A stretch of DNA of 7,331 nucleotides. Origin: an uncultured Actinomycetes bacterium (GTDB taxonomy: Bacteria; Actinomycetota; Actinomycetes; Nanopelagicales; Nanopelagicaceae). The stretch lies in NCBI GenBank assembly GCA_903844585.1, contig CAIMUD010000029.1, forward strand, positions 1 to 7,331, written 5' to 3'. Every line of letters starts with the position of its first letter. Position 1 is the first letter of the stretch. The position numbers and the translations under genes were made by a program. The notes beneath the pieces are model-generated. The model saw only the letters and a program-made list of their open reading frames with translations. It searched no databases and was not told the origin of the DNA. This document shows, in pieces, positions 1-6,474 of this stretch.

Positions 1-115
1 CCTCAAGGTGCCCTCTCTGTGCCCTCTTTGTGCCCTCTCCGGCGCCGTCTTCGGCGCCCGGCTTCGGGGCTTCCGGCCGCTGCGTGGTGTTTGGGCTTCA
101 TGCCGTTGTTAGCAG
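1..115. other. GC-rich non-bacterial-looking flank
   Basis: This stretch is far richer in G and C than the rest of the window and resembles none of the genes that follow. It holds the 11-bp tandem repeat at 8-40 and two perfect small hairpins. One is GGCGCCG (41-47) pairing with CGGCGCC (52-58) around a TCTT loop. The other is CCCG (57-60) pairing with CGGG (65-68) around GCTT. Frame 1 is open from base 1 to about 131, but an open frame of this length is expected in GC-rich DNA, and 11-bp repeats do not keep a reading frame, so I do not call a gene. Its junction with telomere-type heptamers suggests eukaryotic subtelomeric or contaminant DNA; this is inference. Confidence 0.5.
8..40. repeat. 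Three 11-bp tandem units GTGCCCTCTNN
   Basis: Three consecutive 11-bp units start at 8, 19 and 30. Each begins GTGCCCTCT and differs only in the last two bases (CT, TT, CC). The array runs directly into the GC-rich hairpin at 41-58. The left edge is close to the window start, so more units may lie outside it. I see no related copies elsewhere in the window. Short GC-rich minisatellites like this are common near eukaryotic chromosome ends, but the sequence does not prove that origin. Confidence 0.8.
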
Positions 116-199
116 CCCTAAACCCTGAATCCTAAATCCTAAACCCTAAACCCTAAACCCTAAACCCTAAACCCTAAATCCTAAATCCCAAAACCTAAA
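116..199 (+). repeat. Telomere-type heptamer array (CCCTAAA)12
   Basis: Exactly twelve consecutive 7-bp units fill 84 bases. Units 1, 5, 6, 7, 8 and 9 (from 116, 144, 151, 158, 165 and 172) are perfect CCCTAAA. The others are one or two substitutions away: CCCTGAA at 123, TCCTAAA at 130, 137 and 179, TCCCAAA at 186 and ACCTAAA at 193. The complement, TTTAGGG, is the Arabidopsis-type telomere repeat found in plants and many algae; this is established knowledge. A perfect core with degenerate edges is usual for subtelomeric or interstitial arrays. It is flanked left by GC-rich DNA and right, without transition, by the inside of bacterial glmS. This points to a chimeric molecule or assembly rather than a bacterial feature. 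Confidence 0.9.
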
Positions 200-201
200 G
201 T

Positions 202-1803
202 GCTCCTCATCGCAATGCCCACCCACATGTAGATAATGAAGGAAAGCTTGCAGTAATTCATAATGGAATTATCGAGAATTATTCAGAGTTAAAAGCTGAA
301 CTCGAAAAGCGTGGGCACAAGTTCTCATCAGATACTGATACAGAATCTGTTGCTCATTTGCTTTCAGATCTTCGTAAAGAAAATAAGGGTGATCTCACAG
401 CGGCAATGCGCGAGGCGGTCAAGAAACTTCGCGGTTCATTTACTCTCCTTGCAATCCATGCCGATGCTCCAGAGACAATTGTTGGAGTGCGTCGCAATTC
501 TCCCCTTGTTGTTGGGGTGGGCGATGGAGAAAACTTTATGGCATCCGATGTGGCAGCATTTATCGACTACACAAAGCGCGCAATCGAATTGGGCCAAGAC
601 GAAGTTGTGACAATTACGCCAGCGGGAATCGATATTTGCGATTTAAGTGGCAAAAAAGTCGCGCCACGCGAATATGAAATTACATGGGATGCAGCAGCTG
701 CTCAAAAAGGTGGCTTCTCCCATTTCATGCTTAAAGAGATATTTGAACAACCAAAGGCAGTTGCTGACACTCTTATTGGCCGTATTAGCGATAATAACAA
801 GATTGAACTCGACGAACTTCGAATGTCAGATAAAGAAATCAAGGCGATAAATAAAATTGTTGTAATCGCATGCGGAACTGCTTATCACGCAGGAATGATT
901 GCAAAATATGCGATCGAGAAGTGGGCGAAGATTTCCGTAGAGGTCGAGATTGCAAGCGAATATCGCTACCGCGATCCAATTATTGATGCGGGCACTCTTG
1001 TAATCGCTATTTCACAATCAGGTGAAACGATGGACACGCTCATGGCAATTCGCCATGCAAAGGCTGCCGGAGCTCGAGTTCTAGCGGTTTGCAATACAAA
1101 TAGTTCAACGATTCCTCGTGAATCTGATGCAGTTCTTTACACGCACGCAGGACCAGAAATTGCAGTTGCCTCAACTAAGGCATTTCTCACTCAAGTTGTC
1201 GCCGTTTATCTCATCGGACTCAAGCTTGCTCAAGTTCGCTCACAACTTACCGATTCACAAATTCATGATCTCTATAACGAGATGCTCGAACTCCCAGCAA
1301 AAATCGAACAAATTCTTGAAACTGTCGAGCCACTGCGCGAACTAACACGTGGCTTTGCCCAGAGCGCTTCCGTGCTCTTCTTAGGGCGAAACATTGGTTA
1401 CCCAGTGGCGCTGGAAGGTGCACTTAAGTTAAAGGAACTCGCATACATGCATGCAGAAGGTTTTGCTGGCGGTGAGTTAAAGCATGGCCCCATCGCACTT
1501 ATCGATGAGGGAACCCCAGTAATTGCAATTCTTCCCGCCGGCCACGAACATGCTCTTGATGAAAAAATGTTGAGCAATATTCAGGAGGTAAAAGCGCGCG
1601 GTGCTCGTGTCATTGTCATTGCACAAGAAGGCGATAACGTAGTTGGCGCCGAACACATTATTCGTATTCCGGTTTCTTCCCCGCTACTCCAACCGGTACT
1701 TGCAACTGTTCCGCTTCAAGTCTTCGCTTATGAGATGGCCGTTATTCGTGGAAATGATGTTGATCAACCTCGCAATCTTGCTAAATCAGTTACAGTTGAA
1801 TAA
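202..1803 (+). CDS. glmS: Glutamine--fructose-6-phosphate aminotransferase, 5'-truncated
   Basis: GlmS makes glucosamine-6-phosphate from fructose-6-phosphate and glutamine, the first step toward UDP-GlcNAc and peptidoglycan; it is cytosolic. About 533 residues remain, and the family is usually about 610. The reading frame opens as APHRNAHPHVDNEGK and continues through HNGIIENY with the oxyanion Asn-Gly, so the second part of the glutaminase domain is present. The N-terminal Cys nucleophile and the TRWATHG motif, roughly 80 residues, are missing. The linker EYEITWD...GGFSHFMLKEI lies near 670-753. The two SIS sugar-isomerase domains follow, with ACGTAYHAG (868-894), ISQSGET (1009-1029), CNTNSSTIPRESD, the catalytic EGALKLKE...ELKHGP stretch (from 1414) and the C-terminal NLAKSVTVE with its active-site Lys. 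An in-frame TAA at 196-198 within the telomere-type array closes the frame, so truncation is due to the junction and not to decay. The downstream gene starts 3 bases after the stop. Confidence 0.96.
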   Translation, partial: APHRNAHPHVDNEGKLAVIHNGIIENYSELKAELEKRGHKFSSDTDTESVAHLLSDLRKENKGDLTAAMREAVKKLRGSFTLLAIHADAPETIVGVRRNSPLVVGVGDGENFMASDVAAFIDYTKRAIELGQDEVVTITPAGIDICDLSGKKVAPREYEITWDAAAAQKGGFSHFMLKEIFEQPKAVADTLIGRISDNNKIELDELRMSDKEIKAINKIVVIACGTAYHAGMIAKYAIEKWAKISVEVEIASEYRYRDPIIDAGTLVIAISQSGETMDTLMAIRHAKAAGARVLAVCNTNSSTIPRESDAVLYTHAGPEIAVASTKAFLTQVVAVYLIGLKLAQVRSQLTDSQIHDLYNEMLELPAKIEQILETVEPLRELTRGFAQSASVLFLGRNIGYPVALEGALKLKELAYMHAEGFAGGELKHGPIALIDEGTPVIAILPAGHEHALDEKMLSNIQEVKARGARVIVIAQEGDNVVGAEHIIRIPVSSPLLQPVLATVPLQVFAYEMAVIRGNDVDQPRNLAKSVTVE

Positions 1804-1806
1804 ATA

Positions 1807-2475
1807 ATGCCGCAAGTACTTTTAACTCGCCGTGCTCAGATGATGCGGGCACTTCGTTGGTCAGCATTTCTATTTGCTGGTTTTCTCATTGTTACGCACC
1901 AAGTTTTAACCTCTGGGCCTCTCACCAAAATCGATGCAAATTTAAGTAAAAGAGTGCACCCTGAGTTTTCTGGACTACTTGGATTTTTCATTCGGCGCCT
2001 AGATGATTTAGGACTTCGTAGCGTTACAGCGGTGGCGCTACTACTTGGAGCGTTATACATTGCTAGACGTTTTAATACATGGCGCCCACTCAATTTGGCT
2101 GTTCTTTCAATTCTTTTTCTAAATCTTGTTGTAGGAATATTTAAGTATTGGCTTGGGCGCACAAAGCCAAAAGTTGGGCTGGATTTTCTCCACGCTGGTG
2201 GAATGTCTTATCCCAGCGGGCATGCATCAAATGCCATTCTCACATGGGGCGTACTTGCATATTTAATTTATCGCTATGCACACGTTGATAGATATCGCGG
2301 TCGATTAGCTAGCGCTGGTGTTGCAGCAATCAGTGCGACGGTTTGTGTTGTCTCTTTAGTCAGAGATACACATTGGTTTTCAGATCTATTGGGTGGCCTG
2401 CTCATTGGTGGCGCCCTACTTGTGCTTGTTATCGCGGTGGATAGGTTCTTTCCATCAGATAGCCAACTCTCGTAA
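1807..2475 (+). CDS. PAP2-family membrane phosphatase
   Basis: This is a 222-residue integral membrane protein with about six hydrophobic segments (near residues 18-34, 70-90, 96-118, 144-158, 168-185 and 195-212), the usual PAP2 fold. Family members dephosphorylate lipid phosphates or pyrophosphates such as phosphatidate, phosphatidylglycerol phosphate or undecaprenyl pyrophosphate. Motif 2 is intact: PSGH at 136-139, with the general-acid His. Motif 1 reads KYWLGRTKP (113-121), with Lys120 where the K-x6-R-P consensus has Arg. Motif 3 reads SLVRDTHWFSD (183-193), keeping the nucleophile His189 and Asp193 but lacking Arg six residues before the His; Arg186 may substitute. The start ATG lies 3 bases after the glmS stop, with no clear Shine-Dalgarno, suggesting read-through coupling. 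The setting between glmS and alr makes a cell-envelope lipid-carrier role attractive, but the substrate cannot be deduced. Confidence 0.88.
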   Translation: MPQVLLTRRAQMMRALRWSAFLFAGFLIVTHQVLTSGPLTKIDANLSKRVHPEFSGLLGFFIRRLDDLGLRSVTAVALLLGALYIARRFNTWRPLNLAVLSILFLNLVVGIFKYWLGRTKPKVGLDFLHAGGMSYPSGHASNAILTWGVLAYLIYRYAHVDRYRGRLASAGVAAISATVCVVSLVRDTHWFSDLLGGLLIGGALLVLVIAVDRFFPSDSQLS

Positions 2476-2483
2476 CCTTCAAT

Positions 2484-2496
2484 TAGACTTAACTCA
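2484..2496 (+). promoter_or_regulatory. Candidate leaderless promoter -10 for acpS
   Basis: TAGACT at 2484-2489 fits the TAnnnT -10 consensus used by actinobacterial housekeeping sigma factors. Exactly six bases separate it from the acpS ATG at 2496, so transcription would begin at or next to the A of the start codon. Such leaderless starts are common in actinobacteria. There is no good -35 hexamer and no Shine-Dalgarno in the 20-bp gap after the PAP2 gene, which agrees with a leaderless start but does not prove one. Confidence 0.4.
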
Positions 2497-2855
2497 TGAT
2501 TGACGGAATCGGCATTGATGTTGTCGACATCAAAAGATTCCAAGAATCTTTAGAACGCACCCCAGCACTTGCTGAAAAGTTATTTACAGAAAGCGAACGC
2601 ACGAAACCTGTATCAGGACTAGCTGCCAGATTTGCCGCCAAGGAGGCGCTCTACAAAGCGTTGAATGCAGGAGCTGGTCAGTCTGGAATTAGTTTGCAGT
2701 GGCATGAGGCAGAAGTAATCAATCACGAAAATGGGAAGCCAGATTTTCTCTTCAGAGGCAAGATTGCGGATTTAGTTGATGGGGCAACTGTCCATCTCTC
2801 ACTTTCACATGATGCGGGTATTGCATCTGCGATGGTGATTGTGGAGCGCATCTAA
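2496..2855 (+). CDS. acpS: Holo-[acyl-carrier-protein] synthase
   Basis: AcpS transfers 4'-phosphopantetheine from CoA to a serine of acyl carrier protein, activating fatty-acid synthesis. It is a small cytosolic enzyme, usually a homotrimer. The 119 residues match the family length. GIGIDVVDIKRF at 4-15 carries the Mg-binding Asp8, and ARFAAKEALYKAL at 44-56 carries Glu50, the second metal ligand. HLSLSHD near residues 100-106 is the C-terminal family signature. The ATG at 2496 places the GIGID motif at the usual distance from the N terminus. Its TAA shares one base with the alr ATG (TAATG), implying coupled translation. A separate leaderless-type promoter may sit in the short gap upstream. 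In many actinobacteria nnr (NAD(P)H-hydrate repair) lies between acpS and alr; it is absent here. Confidence 0.95.
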   Translation: MIDGIGIDVVDIKRFQESLERTPALAEKLFTESERTKPVSGLAARFAAKEALYKALNAGAGQSGISLQWHEAEVINHENGKPDFLFRGKIADLVDGATVHLSLSHDAGIASAMVIVERI

Positions 2856-3952
2856 TGAGAGCAGAAGCGAGAGTTGATTTACTTTCAATTACAAAAAATG
2901 TGGAGCGCCTTAAGAAAATTAGCGACGTCGAACTCCTTGCAGTCGTTAAGGCTGATGCGTATGGACATGGGCTGATTCCGGTTGCAGAAGCCGCCATAAA
3001 GGGTGGCGCAACATGGCTTGGCGTAGCACTCCTAGATGAAGCGCTCACTCTTCGCGAAGCAGGAATAACGGTGCCAATTTTGGCTTGGCTCGTTCAACCC
3101 GGATCTGATTTTGCTTTAGCTGCGGCTAAAAAAATTGATATCGCAGTTGCATCCATGAAAGCGCTAGAAGAAATTAGTGCGATTTCTGGTAAACCTCGAA
3201 TTCACATTGAAGTAGATACTGGAATGACCCGCGGTGGTTTTCTTGGCGAGTGGAGCCAACTGCTTGCAGCTGATTTTTCTAAAGTAGAAGTGGTTGGCGT
3301 CTTCTCTCATTTTGCCCGTGCAGATGAACCGGGACAGGCACAAAATAAAGTTCAGTTAGAAAACTTTAAAAAGGCAGTCAACGACCTTGAAAAGATTGGC
3401 GTGAAACCTGCAATTAAACATTTATCTAACTCTGCTGCGACGATAAAAGAAGTAGATGCAGCTTTCAATATGGTTCGAGTTGGAATTGCCATGTATGGGC
3501 TTTCTCCCGATTTCACAACCCTCGGCAGTTCAAAAGATTTGGGGCTAAAACCTGCAATGCAGTTGAGAGCAGCGCTATATCTTGTGAAGGATGTTCCGGC
3601 TGGTGCAAGTGTTGGCTATGGAGCGACGTATGTAACCAAGAGCGCAACCAAACTAGGTGTTGTTGCAATGGGTTATGCCGACGGCATTCCGCGCGTTAGC
3701 CAAGGTGCTGGAATTTTCATTGGTGGCAAGCGCGCGCCAATTGTTGGAAGAGTTTCGATGGATCAATTTGTTGTAGACCTCGGCGCAGATTCCAAAGCAC
3801 AATCCGGTGATTGGGTAACAGTTTTTGGTGACGGTAGCCACGGTGAATTTACAGCCGATGAATGGGGAACGGCGTCTCAATCAATTTGCTATGAAATAGT
3901 CACACGCATTGGGCCTCGAGTTCCGCGCACATATCAACCACATGTTTATTAA
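2855..3952 (+). CDS. alr: Alanine racemase
   Basis: Alr is a PLP enzyme that interconverts L- and D-alanine, supplying D-Ala for peptidoglycan. The 365-residue length is normal. The N-terminal TIM barrel contains AVVKADAYGHG with the PLP-binding Lys32, then EVDTGMTRGG, SHFARADEP, NSAAT and RVGIAMYGLSP, which contact cofactor and substrate. The C-terminal beta domain starts after that and contains VGYGATYV with the second catalytic base Tyr255 (nt 3617-3619), GYADGIPR and GRVSMDQFVVDLG. The ATG overlaps the acpS stop by one base and is preceded by GGAG at 2843-2846, eight bases upstream, inside acpS. The N terminus MRAEARVDL agrees with actinobacterial homologues. tsaE follows after 8 bases. 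The gene looks intact. Confidence 0.97.
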   Translation: MRAEARVDLLSITKNVERLKKISDVELLAVVKADAYGHGLIPVAEAAIKGGATWLGVALLDEALTLREAGITVPILAWLVQPGSDFALAAAKKIDIAVASMKALEEISAISGKPRIHIEVDTGMTRGGFLGEWSQLLAADFSKVEVVGVFSHFARADEPGQAQNKVQLENFKKAVNDLEKIGVKPAIKHLSNSAATIKEVDAAFNMVRVGIAMYGLSPDFTTLGSSKDLGLKPAMQLRAALYLVKDVPAGASVGYGATYVTKSATKLGVVAMGYADGIPRVSQGAGIFIGGKRAPIVGRVSMDQFVVDLGADSKAQSGDWVTVFGDGSHGEFTADEWGTASQSICYEIVTRIGPRVPRTYQPHVY

Positions 3953-3960
3953 GAGTTGCG

Positions 3961-4398
3961 ATGAGAATTAATTCAGCGCAAGAGATGTTTGATTTTGGAG
4001 AGAAAATCGGTAGAGAGTGCAGAGCTGGAGATCTCATTTTAATTAACGGTCCACTTGGAGCCGGCAAAACAGTCTTAGTGCAGGGCATTGGGGCAGCACT
4101 TGGATTTAGCGATGTAACGTCACCTACCTTTGTAATTTCACGAGTTCATAAAGGCCCATTGCCTCTGATACATGTTGATGCCTATAGGCTCCTTGAAGCA
4201 GGAAGTGCCAACGCATTTATTGATGATCTCGATTTGGATAGCGTGCGCGAGTCGGGAGTCACTGTCATTGAATGGGGCGGGGCTGAATCTGCGCGTTTAT
4301 CTGATGAGCGTCTTGAGATTGAAATTAATCGAAGCCAAGAAGCGCGCGTAGTGTCTATAACGAAAATTGGAAAGCGTTGGGAGTCATGCCCCGTATGA
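3961..4398 (+). CDS. tsaE: tRNA t6A biosynthesis ATPase TsaE
   Basis: TsaE is the small P-loop ATPase that works with TsaB and TsaD to add threonylcarbamoyl to A37 of ANN-decoding tRNAs (t6A). The 145-residue protein has the Walker A motif GPLGAGKT at 30-37, followed by the TsaE-specific SPTF (switch-like segment), HVDAYRL and the Walker-B-region VIEW. These are in the order and spacing of the family. The start follows alr by 8 bases, with a weak AAGAG at 3951-3955 as ribosome-binding site. Its stop overlaps the tsaB start in an ATGA (4395-4398). Sitting directly beside tsaB and tsaD supports the assignment. TsaC/Sua5, which makes the threonylcarbamoyl-AMP substrate, is not in the window. Confidence 0.95.
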   Translation: MRINSAQEMFDFGEKIGRECRAGDLILINGPLGAGKTVLVQGIGAALGFSDVTSPTFVISRVHKGPLPLIHVDAYRLLEAGSANAFIDDLDLDSVRESGVTVIEWGGAESARLSDERLEIEINRSQEARVVSITKIGKRWESCPV

Positions 4399-4958
4399 GT
4401 CTTTCTTTAGCAATTGATACTTCTACCTCACGCACCAGTGTTGCCATTCTTGATGGCGAGAAAACGATTTGGAGCGCTTATCACGATGGTGCACTCGACC
4501 ACGGAAAAGCTCTTTCTGAATTAGTGAATCAAGCCTTGCGGCAAGAAATGAAGTTCGAAAAAGTTTATGTAGGCATGGGGCCTGGACCATTTACAGGTTT
4601 GCGAGTCGGAATTGCCTTTGCTTGGAGTTTTGCACTGGCGCGCGGTATTGCAGCCATAGGAGTTTGTTCCTTAGATGCAATAAAAATTGATGCGCCAGAA
4701 TATGTTGCAGCATCCGATGCCAGGCGTAAAGAGATTTATTGGGCTAGGTATAAAGATGGAATCAGAGTTGAAGGTCCACTTGTAAGTGCGCCAAGTGAAG
4801 AAAGTGCAGCGATCTATATTGGAGAAGGTGCACATAAGTACGGATTAGCAAACGAGCCACAGTTTCCAGATCTTTCGCTTTTCCCGACGCTTAGCCAAGT
4901 ATCAGAGCCAATGTATCTGCGCAGACCAGATGCAGTACCTACTTCGGAGCGTGCTTAA
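4395..4958 (+). CDS. tsaB: tRNA t6A biosynthesis scaffold protein TsaB
   Basis: TsaB is an inactive-paralogue partner of TsaD that forms the TsaB-TsaD heterodimer for tRNA t6A37 synthesis. With the start used here the protein has 187 residues, somewhat short for the family. The N-terminal ASKHA-fold strand reads LAIDTSTSRTSVAILDG. The conserved loop GMGPGPFTGLRVGIA follows near residues 60-74, then ASDARRKEIYWA and a C-terminal YLRRPDAV typical of actinobacterial TsaB. I chose ATG 4395 over TTG 4377 and ATG 4386 in the same frame. It gives the compact N terminus expected for TsaB and a 4-base ATGA overlap with tsaE. GGGAG at 4379-4383 lies 11 bases upstream of it but only 2 bases from 4386. 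The stop shares one base with the rimI start. Confidence 0.92.
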   Translation: MSLSLAIDTSTSRTSVAILDGEKTIWSAYHDGALDHGKALSELVNQALRQEMKFEKVYVGMGPGPFTGLRVGIAFAWSFALARGIAAIGVCSLDAIKIDAPEYVAASDARRKEIYWARYKDGIRVEGPLVSAPSEESAAIYIGEGAHKYGLANEPQFPDLSLFPTLSQVSEPMYLRRPDAVPTSERA

Positions 4959-5437
4959 TGGCCAAGAAATTTATGATACGTGAAGCGATGCAACTCGACC
5001 TTGCAACCCTTGTCGGGATGGAGAAGAAGTTATTTTCTGACTCGCCATGGTCAATGGGACAGTTCAAGGAAGAATTTAAAGGCGTACCTAAATCGCGTCA
5101 CTTCCTTGTCGCAGTGGGTTTGGAAAATCAGATCAAAAATCAGATCATTGGATATGCCGCTGTATTGGTCGTTGCACCTGGCGTTGAGGCAGATGTGCTG
5201 ACAGTCGGCGTCCTTCCGGGCCATCAGCGAAAGGGAATTGCGTCAGCATTTATGGCAGAACTTGAAAAGTGGTCGGCATCAAAAGGTGCTCCCGCAATGA
5301 TGCTTGAGGTTGCGATAGAAAATACTCCAGCAATTTCTCTCTATGAGAAGTTGGGATACGAAAAGATTTCTACTCGCCAAAATTATTATGGTCCTGCCCT
5401 CGACGCCCTTGTTATGCGAAAAGAGCTTGCGCCATGA
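4958..5437 (+). CDS. rimI: GNAT acetyltransferase, RimI type
   Basis: This is a 159-residue GNAT-fold N-acetyltransferase. RimI classically acetylates the N-terminal alanine of ribosomal protein S18, and actinobacterial relatives encoded beside tsaD may have wider protein targets. The acetyl-CoA pyrophosphate loop is [11 protein letters not shown] (residues 85-95), matching Q/R-x-x-G-x-G/A with Q90, R91, G93 and A95. The C-terminal part [22 protein letters not shown]...YY is the RimI signature, including the N and Y positions used in cofactor and catalytic contacts. GGAG at 4946-4949 is eight bases before the ATG, inside tsaB. The stop overlaps the tsaD start as ATGA. A perfect 12-bp tandem duplication at 5124-5147 adds a second NQI to the loop before the central strand. 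Confidence 0.93.
   Translation: MAKKFMIREAMQLDLATLVGMEKKLFSDSPWSMGQFKEEFKGVPKSRHFLVAVGLENQIKNQIIGYAAVLVVAPGVEADVLTVGVLPGHQRKGIASAFMAELEKWSASKGAPAMMLEVAIENTPAISLYEKLGYEKISTRQNYYGPALDALVMRKELAP
5124..5147 (+). repeat. Perfect 12-bp tandem duplication in rimI
   Basis: The unit AAAATCAGATCA occurs twice back to back (5124-5135 and 5136-5147) with no mismatch. It is in frame and encodes N57-Q-I-K followed by N61-Q-I, turning what would read GLENQIIGYA into [14 protein letters not shown]. Identity at every wobble position suggests a recent slippage or tandem duplication of four codons in a surface loop rather than an old family insertion. Confidence 0.85.
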
Positions 5438-6465
5438 CCCAACCTCTAGTTCTGGGAATCGAAACTTCGTGTGATGAAACCGCAATCGGAATTGTTCTTG
5501 GCCGCAAGCTATTAGCAAACGAAATTGCAACGAGTGTTGATGAGCATGCACGTTTTGGGGGAGTTGTTCCAGAAATTGCTAGCCGCGCGCACCTTGAAGC
5601 CATTATTCCAACTATCGAAAGAGCGGTAAAAGCTGCCAATATTTCGCTCAAAGATATCGATGCAGTTGCCGTAACTGCAGGACCTGGTTTGGTTGGTGCA
5701 CTTCTTGTTGGAGTTGCATCAGCAAGTGGGTTGGCTGCAGGACTTTCAAAGCCACTTTATGGAGTAAACCATTTAGCAGCGCACATCAGTGTTGATTATT
5801 TAACTCATGACTTACCGACAGATCCAACAATTGCCCTTCTTGTAAGCGGCGGTCATTCATCTCTCCTGCAAGTAAGTGACATTACGAGTTCGATTAAAAA
5901 GCTTGGTGCGACCATGGATGATGCAGCAGGGGAGGCTTTCGATAAAATTTCGCGGATCATGGGACTTGGTTTTCCGGGTGGACCTGCAATTGATCGCATA
6001 GCAAAAGAAGGAAGTGCGAGCGCAATTGATTTCCCTCGAGGGTTGACTACAAGTAGCGATTGGCAAACACGACCATTTGATTTTTCATTTTCAGGTCTTA
6101 AGACTGCAGTTGCCAGATATTTGGAATCAACACCTGGATACAAGAAGAGCGATGTCGCGGCATCCTTTCAAGAAGCCATTGTTGATGTTCTACTTCTTAA
6201 AGCGCTAGCTGCTTGCAAGGAGAGTGGGATTGATTCACTTGTTATAGCTGGCGGAGTGGCAGCTAATTCAAGGCTTCGAGTTGTTGCCCAAGAACGCGCC
6301 GCTAAAGCCGGAGTGCGCCTTCGCATTCCAGCACCTGCCCTTTGTACTGACAATGGCGCGATGGTCGCCTCACTTGGATCGCTCATGGTCAGCGCTGGAC
6401 GCCCACCTAGCCATGGAGCATTTGACGCCGAATCCAGCCTTGGCGTTGAGACTGTGAGCCTTTAA
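5434..6465 (+). CDS. tsaD: tRNA N6-threonylcarbamoyladenosine transferase TsaD
   Basis: TsaD (Kae1/Gcp family) transfers the threonylcarbamoyl group from threonylcarbamoyl-AMP to tRNA A37; it acts with TsaB and TsaE. The 343-residue length is normal. The ASKHA nucleotide fold starts with [10 protein letters not shown] (8-17), followed by [18 protein letters not shown]. The metal site is NHLAAHI, with His113 and His117, plus Asp306 in [52 protein letters not shown] and [11 protein letters not shown] are all intact. The ATG overlaps the rimI stop by four bases, so it probably depends on upstream translation. This gene ends the overlapping run; the next gene starts 125 bases later under separate heat-shock-type control. 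Confidence 0.97.
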   Translation: MTQPLVLGIETSCDETAIGIVLGRKLLANEIATSVDEHARFGGVVPEIASRAHLEAIIPTIERAVKAANISLKDIDAVAVTAGPGLVGALLVGVASASGLAAGLSKPLYGVNHLAAHISVDYLTHDLPTDPTIALLVSGGHSSLLQVSDITSSIKKLGATMDDAAGEAFDKISRIMGLGFPGGPAIDRIAKEGSASAIDFPRGLTTSSDWQTRPFDFSFSGLKTAVARYLESTPGYKKSDVAASFQEAIVDVLLLKALAACKESGIDSLVIAGGVAANSRLRVVAQERAAKAGVRLRIPAPALCTDNGAMVASLGSLMVSAGRPPSHGAFDAESSLGVETVSL

Positions 6466-6474
6466 AGCTTCGAT

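Noticed and set aside
1..131. Open frame at the left edge as a possible protein fragment
   Set aside because: GC-rich DNA rarely has stops, and the 11-bp repeats would shift frame with each unit; no recognisable motif.
116..199. CRISPR array or bacterial regulatory iterons
   Set aside because: Units are contiguous 7-mers with no spacers, and the sequence is the known eukaryotic telomere motif.
311..610. A 99-codon ORF on the + strand in another frame
   Set aside because: It lies wholly inside glmS, whose frame carries conserved GlmS motifs over the same bases; the alternative product resembles nothing.
358..1803. TTG at 358 (or ATG at 406) as a true start of a shorter SIS-only protein
   Set aside because: GlmS homology extends upstream without a break to 202, so these are internal codons of a truncated gene.
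2274..2543. Minus-strand ORF across the PAP2/acpS junction, and the other minus-strand ORFs
   Set aside because: All lie opposite genes with clear family motifs, have no ribosome-binding site or recognisable domain, and are shadows.
4377..4394. TTG 4377 or ATG 4386 as tsaB start
   Set aside because: They add residues not expected before the first TsaB strand; ATG 4395 gives the ATGA overlap seen elsewhere in this run.
3961..6465. A novel multi-gene system in the tsaE-tsaB-rimI-tsaD block
   Set aside because: Each gene belongs to a well-known family, and the order is standard for actinobacteria.
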